NCBI GenBank assembly: GCA_017541035.1
Contig: JAFXZW010000085.1
Span: forward strand, 1 to 39,043
Length of the DNA: 39,043 nucleotides
Reading direction: 5' to 3'
Source: Eubacterium sp.
Lineage (GTDB): Bacteria; Bacillota; Clostridia; Lachnospirales; Lachnospiraceae
Under the pieces are notes generated by a model, which saw only the letters and a list, made by a program, of their open reading frames with translations, did no database searches and had not been told where the DNA came from. Below are positions 14,931-23,866 of the stretch, piece after piece (position 1 is the stretch's first letter; each line of letters starts with the position of its first letter). A program made the translations under genes and the position numbers.

Positions 14931-16625
14931 TCACAGCGCATTCAGCAGTCCGTCCAGTCCCTCTTCATCATAAATCCGCTTATAATACCTTACCTCTTCC
15001 CGGATCATTTCATCGATCACCTGCATACCCAGAAGCTCCACCGGAGCCCTGTCATCCGTCATGATATGATCCCCCCCGGTATAGGTCACAAAGCCCTTCT
15101 CCACCTGCCCCATCATGGCCGAAAGCTCCTGATCCTTTTCCTTTCCCACATTATTGCGGAATCGCGTAAGAAATCCCGCTTCCCCGGCAAAAAGCTCCCG
15201 GTTTGTCGTATTCCGGACATCCACTGTGACCACTTCCGGGAAAACGGAAGCAATGGTATCCGCCAGGTAGTCCGTGATCTTTGCCTCCTCCCTGTTCTCC
15301 GTATCAATCCCCCGCATATTCATATTTACCACCATGACGCCGTCTGACCGGAGATGCTCCTTCACCATGGTAAAGAATTCCACCGTGGACATCTGAAAGG
15401 GAATGGTAATGTCCTGGTAGGCATCCACCATGATCACATCATACATTCCGTCCTCCGTGCCGAATTCCGAGTCCTTCTTCCAGTGTCCGGAGGAAAGGGC
15501 ATTCAGATAGGCACGTCCGTCATAGGTAGCGACCGGCACATCCTCCGGCAGCGCAAACATGGTACGGGCCAGATCCGTGATCTTCTGATCGATCTCTACG
15601 CCCTCAATGTTCATTTCCCCGAAAAAACGCCTGCACTGGGTGGCATAGGTTCCGGTACCCATTCCCAGGATCAGAACATCCAGCGGACGTTCTTTTTCGT
15701 AAATATCCGCCATATAGGGCGCTGCCATGGCATAATCGTAATACATGCCTGTCAGCTCCTTTTCCTTCCGGTACACGGACTGCACGCCGAAGAGCACATT
15801 TGTGGAAAGCACCACCTCCTGCTCCGTCTCTTTCACCTGAAGGTAGTTGTATATGGATTCATCCTCCACTGCAAGATGCTTCTGCCAGAAGGCGAAGCTG
15901 CCGCTGTGTCCGAAGATGCAGCAAAGGATAAAAAGGATGATCGCCGCAGGCACCTTTTTCACGAAAACGTGACTTTTAGCAAAATAGATGATGGCCAGAA
16001 GCAGCAGGATCCCCGCAAAGATCAGGAAAGTAACGGATGTTCCCACCGCAGGAATACTGATAAATGTGGGGACAAAGGTTCCGATGATACTGCCGATGGT
16101 ATTGGATGCATTCAGCATTCCCACCACCTTGCCGCTGTCATCCAGGCTGTCCACGGTATATTTTACCAGCGAGGGCGTGACCGTTCCCAACAGAAAGAGC
16201 GGAAAAACAAAGATCACCATGCAGGCCGCGAAAGCCGCGATCACAAGGAAATTCGTGCTGATGGTAAAAACCAGCAGACCGGAAATCCCAAGGATGATGT
16301 ATTTTCCCACCACCGGAATCAGCGCGATCCAGATCGCAGCGAAAATGATCCGCCCGTAAAGCCGGTCCGGATTCGGATTCTTATCCACCTTCCGTCCACC
16401 GTAGATATTACCCAGTGCCATGGCGATCATGATGGTTCCGATAATGATGGTCCATACGATCTGGGAGGAGCTGAAATAGGGTGCCAGAAGGCGGCTTGCA
16501 CCCAGCTCCACCGCCATTACGGACATGCCGGCAAAAAACTCCGTCATATACAGATAAATCTTATTCTTCAGGATCGGCCGGTCCGCCGCCGTAGCCTCCC
16601 TGCGCTTATTTATATTCTCTTCCAT
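14931..16625 (-). CDS. Membrane protein fused to a spermidine synthase-like methyltransferase-fold domain
   Basis: The 564-residue protein has an N-terminal multi-pass region of about eight transmembrane helices (about 25-275). It opens with the MSVMAVELGASRLLAPYF segment typical of 'fused MFS/spermidine synthase' proteins. The C-terminal half carries a Rossmann fold: VLILGMGTGTYATQC binds the nucleoside part, followed by VEIDQKI and VMVDAYQ. The last aligns with the region holding the catalytic Asp of aminopropyltransferases. Whether it makes a polyamine is unknown; no speD or speA lies nearby. ATG 16625 has GGAGG nine bases upstream; the longer frame to 16655 starts inside a terminator loop. 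A small conserved gene follows at 18 bases. Confidence 0.88.
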   Translation of the reverse strand: MEENINKRREATAADRPILKNKIYLYMTEFFAGMSVMAVELGASRLLAPYFSSSQIVWTIIIGTIMIAMALGNIYGGRKVDKNPNPDRLYGRIIFAAIWIALIPVVGKYIILGISGLLVFTISTNFLVIAAFAACMVIFVFPLFLLGTVTPSLVKYTVDSLDDSGKVVGMLNASNTIGSIIGTFVPTFISIPAVGTSVTFLIFAGILLLLAIIYFAKSHVFVKKVPAAIILFILCCIFGHSGSFAFWQKHLAVEDESIYNYLQVKETEQEVVLSTNVLFGVQSVYRKEKELTGMYYDYAMAAPYMADIYEKERPLDVLILGMGTGTYATQCRRFFGEMNIEGVEIDQKITDLARTMFALPEDVPVATYDGRAYLNALSSGHWKKDSEFGTEDGMYDVIMVDAYQDITIPFQMSTVEFFTMVKEHLRSDGVMVVNMNMRGIDTENREEAKITDYLADTIASVFPEVVTVDVRNTTNRELFAGEAGFLTRFRNNVGKEKDQELSAMMGQVEKGFVTYTGGDHIMTDDRAPVELLGMQVIDEMIREEVRYYKRIYDEEGLDGLLNAL

Positions 16626-16626
16626 G

Positions 16627-16663
16627 AAAAAAACCTCCGTTTCGTATTGTACCAAAACGGAGG
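16627..16663 (-). terminator. Terminator of the ABC operon that contains the next gene's ribosome site
   Basis: The arms 16655-16663 and 16634-16642 form a perfect 9-bp stem (CCTCCGTTT/AAACGGAGG), with three further pairs in the loop and seven T residues at 16633-16627. It lies 21 bases after the ABC ATPase stop. The downstream arm is the Shine-Dalgarno sequence of the gene starting at 16625, and the T tract fills its spacer. Confidence 0.88.
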
Positions 16664-16674
16664 GGGTAATTCAA
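16646..16674 (-). promoter_or_regulatory. Sigma-A promoter embedded in the ABC-operon terminator
   Basis: On minus, TTGAAT (16674-16669) and TACAAT (16651-16646) are 17 nt apart, and the -10 box lies in the terminator loop. Transcription would start near 16640, after the upstream arm. The mRNA would then carry a roughly 15-nt leader with a free GGAGG. Confidence 0.6.
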
Positions 16675-16684
16675 TCTGAAGCTG

Positions 16685-17647
16685 TTATTCGTCTTCTCTG
16701 GTGATCACGACCTTCCCGTCCACCACCTCGATCTTCACGCGGTTGCCCTGAATACCGGCCTGTTCCCGAAGCTCCGGAGAAAGCCTCAGCCGGCCGGCCC
16801 GGTCAAGGACCACATACTCCTCATGCGTTTCTTCAACCGCTTCCTCCTCAAAAAGACTGCCTGAGCCATCCTCCGCATTTCTGCGGGCCAGTGCATCGAT
16901 CCTTTCCCGGTAGGCATCCTTGATCACGCGTTCACTGCTGATCTTCCCGTCGGAGATCATTACCACCCTGTCCACCCGGTTGGCCAGGCTGATATCATGG
17001 GTAACAATGATCACCGTTACCCCCCGCTCCCGGTTCAGCTTCCGGAAAAGCTCCTGGATCATGGCGGAGGTTTTGGAGTCCACCGCGCCCGTCGGTTCGT
17101 CAGCCAGGATAAGATCCGGATCCTTGATCAGGGAAAGAGCAATGGCCACGCGTTGCTGTTCGCCTCCGGAAAGCATGCGGGGATAGCTGTCCGCCCGATG
17201 TTCCATACCTACCTGGCGGAGCATTTCCATGGCCTTCTCATGTTTTTTCTTTTTCGAAAGGCCGGAGAACATCAATGGCATTTCCACATTCTGTACCGCC
17301 GTAAGGTACGGGAGCAGATTCTCCACACTCTTCTGCCAGACGAAGCCCACACGCTTCTCCCGGTATTCGATCATCTGCTTTTCAGTCAGCTCGGACAGGG
17401 ATATTCCGTCAAATGTGATCTTCCCCGCACTGGGTCTCTCCAGACCGCCGATAATATTCAGCAGTGTGGATTTCCCGCTGCCGGATTTCCCGATGATGGC
17501 CAGAAGCTCTCCCTTATTGATGGTGAGATCCAGCCCCTGCAGAGCCATCACTTCAAGATCTTCGGTCTTATAAATCTTCACCAGGCCGTCGCAGTCGATG
17601 AGGGCGGCCGGGTTTTCCCCCGCCTTTATTTCATTTTCGTTTACCAT
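16685..17647 (-). CDS. ABC transporter ATP-binding protein with C-terminal AbrB-like domain
   Basis: The 320-residue protein has a complete ATPase core: Walker A GKSGSGKST at 53-61, Q-loop VWQKS, signature [12 protein letters not shown], Walker B LILADEP and the H-loop VTHD. It is of the MacB/LolD type that pairs with FtsX-fold permeases. Residues 278-320 form an added tail, VLDRAGRLRLSPELREQAGI then RVKIEVVDGKVVI. This matches the swapped-hairpin AbrB/SpoVT fold normally found in DNA-binding regulators. ATG 17647 follows AAGGAG. It is the last gene of the five-gene export operon and lies 107 bases after the first ATPase gene. Confidence 0.92.
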   Translation of the reverse strand: MVNENEIKAGENPAALIDCDGLVKIYKTEDLEVMALQGLDLTINKGELLAIIGKSGSGKSTLLNIIGGLERPSAGKITFDGISLSELTEKQMIEYREKRVGFVWQKSVENLLPYLTAVQNVEMPLMFSGLSKKKKHEKAMEMLRQVGMEHRADSYPRMLSGGEQQRVAIALSLIKDPDLILADEPTGAVDSKTSAMIQELFRKLNRERGVTVIIVTHDISLANRVDRVVMISDGKISSERVIKDAYRERIDALARRNAEDGSGSLFEEEAVEETHEEYVVLDRAGRLRLSPELREQAGIQGNRVKIEVVDGKVVITREDE

Positions 17648-17754
17648 CTCTCTGCTCCTTACTGCGGATCCCGCTTCCCTCTCACTTCATTTTGCTTCGC
17701 CGTTAATATATTCAACCTTGCGGCTGGCAGGCATTCTGTCCCCGGCTGATAAAG

Positions 17755-18504
17755 TCACGGGGATCCTGATCCCCCGATCATGCCGTCTTCGATCTCAAAT
17801 ACCACATCTCCCAGCTCCATCAGGCCCGGATCGTGGGTGGTCATAACGATGGTGACCTGTTCCCGTTCCGCCAGATCCTTGAACAGCTGCGTCACGGTCA
17901 GTCCCGCTGCCGTATCCAGAGCTCCAGTCGGCTCATCCGCGAAAATGATCTCCGGCCTGTGGGCCATGGCTCTGGCGATGGCTACTCTCTGCTGTTCTCC
18001 GCCGGAAAGCTGGGAAGGCATGTGCCGCATTCGCTCCGCCAGTCCCACGGAAGAAAGAGCCTCCCTCACCCGTACATCCCTGTCACCCTGAAAGCCCGCC
18101 GTTCTGAGTCCGAAATCCACATTTTCATAGGCAGTCATGATGGGGATCAGCGCCACGGATTGGAAGACAAATCCCATATGGTTCCGACGCAGGCGGTCAC
18201 GGTCGGCGTCGGACAACCCGGAGTAACGGATCTCCTGAAAAACCGCCTCCTCTTCGTCTGTCTCCTTCTTCCTTCTCCAGGGTCTGTCCTTTTTGACTGT
18301 CAGGGTCACTTCTCCGGAGCTTGCCGTATCAAGTGCACTTAAAATGTTCAGCAGCGTGGTTTTACCCGACCCGGAACGGCCCTTGATAATGATGAGCTTT
18401 CCTTTGGGAAAGGACAGCGTTATCCCGCGGAGAACGGGGATCTCCCCTCCGGCGGAGGGGAAGGAACGATGAATATTCTCTGTTTTCAGTATGATCTGTT
18501 CCAT
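17755..18504 (-). CDS. ABC transporter ATP-binding protein (MacB/LolD type)
   Basis: The 249-residue ATPase has Walker [10 protein letters not shown] at 42-50, signature [16 protein letters not shown], Walker B IIFADEP and H-loop TTHD. A charged insertion of about 35 residues (around 75-110, rich in Lys, Arg and Glu) sits between the Walker A region and the Q-loop (GFVFQSV), where most LolD-type proteins have a short link. ATG 18504 follows GGGAG by five bases; an in-frame ATG at 18516 has a poorer site. It lies 53 bases after the permease stop. Together with the second ATPase it could form a heterodimeric motor on the single large permease, or the two could be alternatives. Confidence 0.92.
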   Translation of the reverse strand: MEQIILKTENIHRSFPSAGGEIPVLRGITLSFPKGKLIIIKGRSGSGKTTLLNILSALDTASSGEVTLTVKKDRPWRRKKETDEEEAVFQEIRYSGLSDADRDRLRRNHMGFVFQSVALIPIMTAYENVDFGLRTAGFQGDRDVRVREALSSVGLAERMRHMPSQLSGGEQQRVAIARAMAHRPEIIFADEPTGALDTAAGLTVTQLFKDLAEREQVTIVMTTHDPGLMELGDVVFEIEDGMIGGSGSP

Positions 18505-18557
18505 AGGTACTCCCATGCACTCGGAAATCTTCCGGTCTGTTATCGCTTTTGAATCTC

Positions 18558-21389
18558 TTAGTCTTCACCCAGCTTCAGTGCATCGGTAATCTTCATCCTG
18601 CGGACAATCCGGTGGATAATGATATAGCACAGCAGCATGGATCCGCCAATGATCAGGGTGAGCCGTAAGAAATCCGCGGCGGAAGTATACATTTCCAAAG
18701 GTACCGCGTGCTTCTCCGGCAGGTAAACCACTGCGAAAAGCTTCGAGAAAAGGAAGGTAGCCACCGTACCCGCTCCGATGCCGGCCGCAAAGGGACCGAG
18801 AGACAGGAAGAGCTGTTCCAGCGACAGCATCCTGCTCACCTCCCTCATGGAGATACCCATGGCGCGGTAGATTCCGAACAGCAGCTCTCTGTCGCGTATG
18901 GAGGTGATCCAATGGATCAGATAACCCAGTACGCACAGAAGCAGGGCCACCAGCACGTTCAACGTGAAAAGGCCGTTGGTGATCTTGATCATGGAGGAAT
19001 CCTGCATTTCCCGGATCTCCTCCTTTAAGCTGCGGACGGAGCTGAGGCTTCGTCCCGAGGCGCTCATATTCTCCGTAACCGCGTTGCGGATCTCCTCCGC
19101 GCTGCGGTCGGTCTTCACCCACACGCTGTAGGGCGTCCGTTCAAAGGTGCCGACCACTCCCGTATAATTCGCTACGATGAGGAATCTCTCCCTCTCCGTC
19201 AGCTTTCCTTCTTCGTTATAAATATATTCACAGGTCTCATAACCGGGAAAGGCATCCACGATCCCCACGATCTTCCCGGAGGAAGACGCATAGGTATAAT
19301 CCGGCTCCACAGGTGAGAATCGGGAATAGGAAAGGGTATCTCCCTCGGAGAGTTCGTATTTTTCTGCCAGATTTCTGGAAATGAGGATCCCGTTTGTTAC
19401 CTGGGAAAGAGCGTTCAGGTACGTATACCAATGCTCCTCCGTAAGACCCTCCATAAGCCTTGCCGTTTCGCCGAATTCCTTTGTGTTCACAGCCAGAAGC
19501 GTTCCTGTCTCCTGTCCCTTTTTGCCGAGGGAAATGGTGGTTTGGTCATCCCGGATCACCCGGGTAACCGATTCTGCCAACCCGTCCTTCACCAGATTCT
19601 CAAAAACCGCGTAATCCGGTTCGAAATACATCCAGCGCATGGGATGATCCTGAGAAAGCACACGAACCTGCCAGTTCTCCTGCAGAACCATGTCGCAGCC
19701 AATATTGTATGCGATCCGTTCCTCCTGATTTGCACTGACCGTCCGGGCCATATTTGCGTTGAAAATGCTCATGGCGATGGTAAGAACCAGGAAAACCGAG
19801 ATCACTCCGGAGCCTCTGCGGGTACGGATGATCTGCAGAAAAGCCGCATACACCGCCGGTGAAAACCTTTTCTTCCCCAATCGGAAAATGAGCCGTACCA
19901 GATAGGATACCAGTCTCAGGATCAGAAGCCCCATGGCGATCAGGAAGAAGGTTGAGGTAAGGAAGATCATGGGATCGATCCCCTCACCTGCCAGAACAGA
20001 AAGCTTCAGCTGATCCAGCTGACGGGTAAAATTAAACAGCAGATAAACCGAAACTCCCAGCAGTACAATATCCAGGAAAAACTTCTCCCAGAGAGGAATT
20101 CCTTCGGCATGCTTTCTTTTTTTCTGTTCCACCACCGTTGAACGGGACCCGGGGATCACCGGGATCAGCATGATCACCGTTGCCAGCAGTGCGGCCAGGC
20201 CGGAAACGATCACCATTCCGGGGTAGATTCCGTAGCCGGCCACCGTTTCATTTGTGAAGGTAAGAAAGCCCGTCGCCGAAGCCATGGCGCGTCCCGCCCC
20301 ATAGCCGAGCAGAAGGCCCGGTCCGAAGCTGATCACCGCAAGGATCAGGGACTGGACTGCATAGATCAGAAGGATCCTCATCCGGGAGGTTCCCCTGCTG
20401 TGAAGCATGGCGATCTCGCCCTGTTCGGAGCTGATGATGCGCACCGCGATCATGCTGATAAAGATAATGACAAGCATAAGAAGCGGTATGGAAATCGCAT
20501 ACAGCACCGCCTTAACCGAAACGCTTTTCTGGTCCGCCGCCATAAGACTGGGGGTGAGATTCTCTATGAGACTCTCATCCTGCTCATGGAACTGCTTCAG
20601 ATAACCCGAAACCAAACCCGCATTTTCCGCTGTGATCCTGCGGTAATCATAAACACGGAAGGTTTCATAAAGTACCTTCTTCAGATCATGTTCCGCAGCG
20701 ATTCTGTTAAAATCATCCTTTCGGAGGTAAATCATCTGTCCATTTTCTGCCAGACTCTTCTGCCAGAAATGATCGGAGATTCCGTTCTCCCGGATGACGC
20801 CGACGATATGGAACACCACCGGTTCGTCCTCAGGCCCTGCCAGTTCCTTCATGGTCAGGGTTTCTCCCACCACAAAATGATTCACATCCATGGTGTGCCG
20901 GTCGATCAGACAGGGGAAATGTCCCTCGGGAAGCACCTCTGCCTCATCCGGATATACTCCGTCCAGCAGCTGAAAATGATCGTTCCCGTAGCCCCCTTCC
21001 ATATAACCCAGATCCAGATAACTGCTGTCTCCGCGATAGGAAAAGATTGCTCTCCGTCCCTTCATCCAGAGAATGCTCTGGGAATTCACCACCGGAAGCT
21101 CCAGATACTGATCCCAGCTTTCTTCATAGGCTTGAATGGTCTCCATCGTTCCGTCAGCGACACCGACTCCCTCCTGCGGCAGATAGGTTCCTGTCCGCGA
21201 TATCCGCGCCGGATAAATCCCCTCCGCCTCATAGGAAGACTGAAACTCACTCAGGATCAACCTGTCCAGAGAGCCCTTTCGCAGCATCATGATAACGCCG
21301 AAGACTGCGATCATGGAAATGGTTCCCGCCAGAAGTGCCAGGTAAAGCTTATATTTATTTTTTATCTTTGTGAAGATAAACCTCAGCAC
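18558..21389 (-). CDS. Large FtsX-type ABC permease
   Basis: The 943-residue membrane protein has a helix at about 14-36 and a long extracytoplasmic domain of about 250 residues. A central block of six to seven helices (about 295-540) follows, then a second extracytoplasmic domain and three C-terminal helices (about 800-930). This is two FtsX/MacB repeats in one chain, so one protein could supply the whole permease. Such mechanotransmission-type transporters move lipids, peptides or antibiotics out of the membrane. The start is GTG at 21389 with AAGGAG six bases upstream. The gene follows the second adaptor by 13 bases. The substrate is unknown. Confidence 0.9.
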   Translation of the reverse strand: MLRFIFTKIKNKYKLYLALLAGTISMIAVFGVIMMLRKGSLDRLILSEFQSSYEAEGIYPARISRTGTYLPQEGVGVADGTMETIQAYEESWDQYLELPVVNSQSILWMKGRRAIFSYRGDSSYLDLGYMEGGYGNDHFQLLDGVYPDEAEVLPEGHFPCLIDRHTMDVNHFVVGETLTMKELAGPEDEPVVFHIVGVIRENGISDHFWQKSLAENGQMIYLRKDDFNRIAAEHDLKKVLYETFRVYDYRRITAENAGLVSGYLKQFHEQDESLIENLTPSLMAADQKSVSVKAVLYAISIPLLMLVIIFISMIAVRIISSEQGEIAMLHSRGTSRMRILLIYAVQSLILAVISFGPGLLLGYGAGRAMASATGFLTFTNETVAGYGIYPGMVIVSGLAALLATVIMLIPVIPGSRSTVVEQKKRKHAEGIPLWEKFFLDIVLLGVSVYLLFNFTRQLDQLKLSVLAGEGIDPMIFLTSTFFLIAMGLLILRLVSYLVRLIFRLGKKRFSPAVYAAFLQIIRTRRGSGVISVFLVLTIAMSIFNANMARTVSANQEERIAYNIGCDMVLQENWQVRVLSQDHPMRWMYFEPDYAVFENLVKDGLAESVTRVIRDDQTTISLGKKGQETGTLLAVNTKEFGETARLMEGLTEEHWYTYLNALSQVTNGILISRNLAEKYELSEGDTLSYSRFSPVEPDYTYASSSGKIVGIVDAFPGYETCEYIYNEEGKLTERERFLIVANYTGVVGTFERTPYSVWVKTDRSAEEIRNAVTENMSASGRSLSSVRSLKEEIREMQDSSMIKITNGLFTLNVLVALLLCVLGYLIHWITSIRDRELLFGIYRAMGISMREVSRMLSLEQLFLSLGPFAAGIGAGTVATFLFSKLFAVVYLPEKHAVPLEMYTSAADFLRLTLIIGGSMLLCYIIIHRIVRRMKITDALKLGED

Positions 21390-21402
21390 AACGCGCTCCT
21401 TT

Positions 21403-23856
21403 TTATTCTACTGCGATCACATCTCCGGGTTTCAGGCCGGAGAGGATCAGTTTCTCATCTCCCAGCCGGGTATTTGCCAGCACTCTTACCTCTTCCTTCA
21501 CCAGGCCGCTGTCCGTGATTTTCCAGACAAAGGTGCTGGTCTTTTCCGTCATCTGATCATTTTCCGTATAAATGGCCTTGGCAGGAACAGGAGTTCCGCC
21601 GTGAACGATACATCCGTCATAGGAAGCCACGGCGCCTTCCGGATCTTCCGGGAATTCTCCGTTTACTTCCACGAAAAACTGCTCTGCGGAACCGGCCGCA
21701 TAGGGAGAGGACCGGGTGATATATTCCTTACCGTCTCTGGTAAAAAGATAGATCCGGTCATCGTATCCGTTAGCAGCCACGCATTTTCCGGTATAAGTCT
21801 TTTCACCCTCCGTAAAACGGATGGTCTGTCCGGGTTTGGCCGCCGGGAGCGGTTCCTTTCCTCTTGCCTTCGGCATGCTGACCCGCAGCAGCTTTTTTCC
21901 TTCCCGGATCACTGTCAGGAGATAGTCACCCTCATATACCGTCCCCGTCAGGGCCGGAACGATCTGCCCCACATTTCCGTCTTTTTCCGCCTTGATCACC
22001 GCTTCTCCGTTAACGCCTGAACCGGAAAGACGGCTGTATTCTCTGTCCAGCTGTTTCTTTTGGTCCGCATAGGATGTATCAGACAGTTTTTTCTCCATCT
22101 GCAGGATCTCCAGGTCCAGGTTGATCTGTTCCTTTCGATACATCCCATCCCGCTTTTTCCGAAGCTCTTCCGTATCGGACTCCTTTTCCTCATCAGGATC
22201 CGAAGGTCCCGGGGCCGTACGGTCTTCCTTGTCCGATGGGGTCTCATCTGCAGTACCGTCTTCCGGTTCCGACGGGATTTCATCTGAATTACCGTCTTCC
22301 GGTTCCGACGGGATTTCCTTTTCAGTGCTGTCTCCCGTTCCGGATGACGTCACATTTTCCGAAATATCCTCCGACCCGGCAGGAACCGCTTCGTCCGGAA
22401 TATCCGCTTCCCTTAATGCGTTGCGCAGTTCCGCCTCCCTGGCCTGATAGTTCTTCTTTTCTTCTTCATAGGCCGTCTTCGCGTCTGCGATCCGGTTCGC
22501 GGCATCCGCCAGCTCGCCTCTTTTCACGGGAATCGCAATGCGGCACAGCTCCTGTCCCTTTTCCACGGAATCCGTTGCCTTGATCATCACCTCCGTTACC
22601 GTACCGTCCCAGGAGGAGGTGTAAATATCATTGGCCGTAAGAAGCTTCGATACATGCTCCGAGCTGTATTCCTCGGTAAAATCGGCCGCCTTTACCGTAA
22701 ACTCCTTATACTCGACGGGGATCACGGATTTGTTATCATAGTAGACCGCCTCTCCCTCGCTGAGTCCGGAAATGATCTCCGTATAAGCCAGATCCCGTTC
22801 TCCTGCTTCTATGGAACGCCTTTCCTTCTGACCGTCGGCGGAAAGGACATAGCAGTAGGCGAAATCCCCTTCCCGGTAAACCGAGTCGTTGCTGACAGCG
22901 AGAACATCCTTGCGAATGGTGTTCACGAAGTAAAGCGGTATCTTCGCACCAACCTCTCCCACATAATTCTCCGCCCGGAATCGTATGGTCGGATAAGCTC
23001 CGAGATTCTCCGCCAGTCCCAGTTCCGCGGAGGTATAGGCATATTCTGTCAGCTTATGGCGCTGGCCCTCCACCAGGATATACTGCTCCGGGTAATTACC
23101 GAATTTGAATGTCTCCGTAGTCATATCCGGAACCTCGATATAAAGATCACTGAAATCCGAGATCACGGCCACATTTTCATTTCCCCCCAGAGTATTTCCG
23201 GCGGAGAGATCACGCAGGAAGGTTACCTCCCCGCTATGGGGAGCGGTAAATGTAAGCTTCGCCTTGATTTCCTTCTGCTTTGTCAGCTGCTTTTTCAGTT
23301 CGGCGATGGATGCATCCAGATTCTCAAGCGCATAGCGGAGATCCTCCGCAGCAATCTGCATTTCTTTCTCCAGCTGTGCCGCGTCATCGGAGAGTCCCAG
23401 CTCCTCAGACGCCTTCTTCTGCAGCCGGCGTTTCTCCTGTTCCTTCTGTGCAATCGCTTCTCTGGTCCTCCGTTCCAGTGAGAGCATGTCCAGCTGCGTG
23501 TTCAGACTGCTGATGCCGTCATCCACGGCTCCGGTATCTCCCACTGCGATCACATCGCCCTTTTCTACATGATCCCCGGGTGCCACCTTCATCTCATATA
23601 CGGCAAAGGGAGACTCGGAAAAGACCGGATAGGTTTCCGGAACCACAACCCCGGTAAGAAGCTCCACCGCACCGATATCCCGCCGCTCCACCGGACGATA
23701 GGAATCCGTCAGGGCTGCCGGCGTAAGAAGCTCCGGTGCCTCAGCTGCCCCCTTTCTTCCGCAGGAGGTTACTGACATGAGAAGAAAGCACAGGAATAGA
23801 ATACAGGCGATCCCGCGTCGGTGATGGATATGAAGTTTTCCGATTTTTTTCTTCAT
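21403..23856 (-). CDS. HlyD/MacA-like efflux adaptor lipoprotein with acidic repeat insert
   Basis: The 817-residue secreted lipoprotein has a signal helix and a lipobox ending at Cys32 (SVTSC). It holds biotinyl-lipoyl-like hairpins: VAPGDHVEKGDVIAVGD and, later, IKATDSVEKGQELCRI. Two coiled-coil stretches are present (about 135-200 and around 455-490, continuing after the insert), suggesting a duplicated adaptor fold. Between them lies an acidic, Pro-rich low-complexity insert with 12-residue repeats. Adaptors of this kind link permease to substrate exit; in a one-membrane cell they probably form a chamber on the permease. ATG 23856 follows AAGGG; the earlier frame start at 23880 overlaps the upstream gene. 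Spacing to the neighbours is 10 and 13 bases. Confidence 0.88.
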   Translation of the reverse strand: MKKKIGKLHIHHRRGIACILFLCFLLMSVTSCGRKGAAEAPELLTPAALTDSYRPVERRDIGAVELLTGVVVPETYPVFSESPFAVYEMKVAPGDHVEKGDVIAVGDTGAVDDGISSLNTQLDMLSLERRTREAIAQKEQEKRRLQKKASEELGLSDDAAQLEKEMQIAAEDLRYALENLDASIAELKKQLTKQKEIKAKLTFTAPHSGEVTFLRDLSAGNTLGGNENVAVISDFSDLYIEVPDMTTETFKFGNYPEQYILVEGQRHKLTEYAYTSAELGLAENLGAYPTIRFRAENYVGEVGAKIPLYFVNTIRKDVLAVSNDSVYREGDFAYCYVLSADGQKERRSIEAGERDLAYTEIISGLSEGEAVYYDNKSVIPVEYKEFTVKAADFTEEYSSEHVSKLLTANDIYTSSWDGTVTEVMIKATDSVEKGQELCRIAIPVKRGELADAANRIADAKTAYEEEKKNYQAREAELRNALREADIPDEAVPAGSEDISENVTSSGTGDSTEKEIPSEPEDGNSDEIPSEPEDGTADETPSDKEDRTAPGPSDPDEEKESDTEELRKKRDGMYRKEQINLDLEILQMEKKLSDTSYADQKKQLDREYSRLSGSGVNGEAVIKAEKDGNVGQIVPALTGTVYEGDYLLTVIREGKKLLRVSMPKARGKEPLPAAKPGQTIRFTEGEKTYTGKCVAANGYDDRIYLFTRDGKEYITRSSPYAAGSAEQFFVEVNGEFPEDPEGAVASYDGCIVHGGTPVPAKAIYTENDQMTEKTSTFVWKITDSGLVKEEVRVLANTRLGDEKLILSGLKPGDVIAVE
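22218..22325 (-). repeat. 36-bp tandem repeats coding an acidic Pro-rich linker
   Basis: About three units of 36 nt encode EIPSEPEDGNSD, EIPSEPEDGTAD and ETPSDKEDRTAP inside the second adaptor gene. The first two are nearly identical at the DNA level, indicating recent duplication. The period keeps the frame. Confidence 0.75.
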
Positions 23857-23866
23857 GTTTTTTCCC

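Noticed and set aside
15354-16679. 441-codon plus-strand frame
   Set aside because: It is a shadow of the membrane/spermidine-synthase-like gene, rich in His and Gln without any motif.
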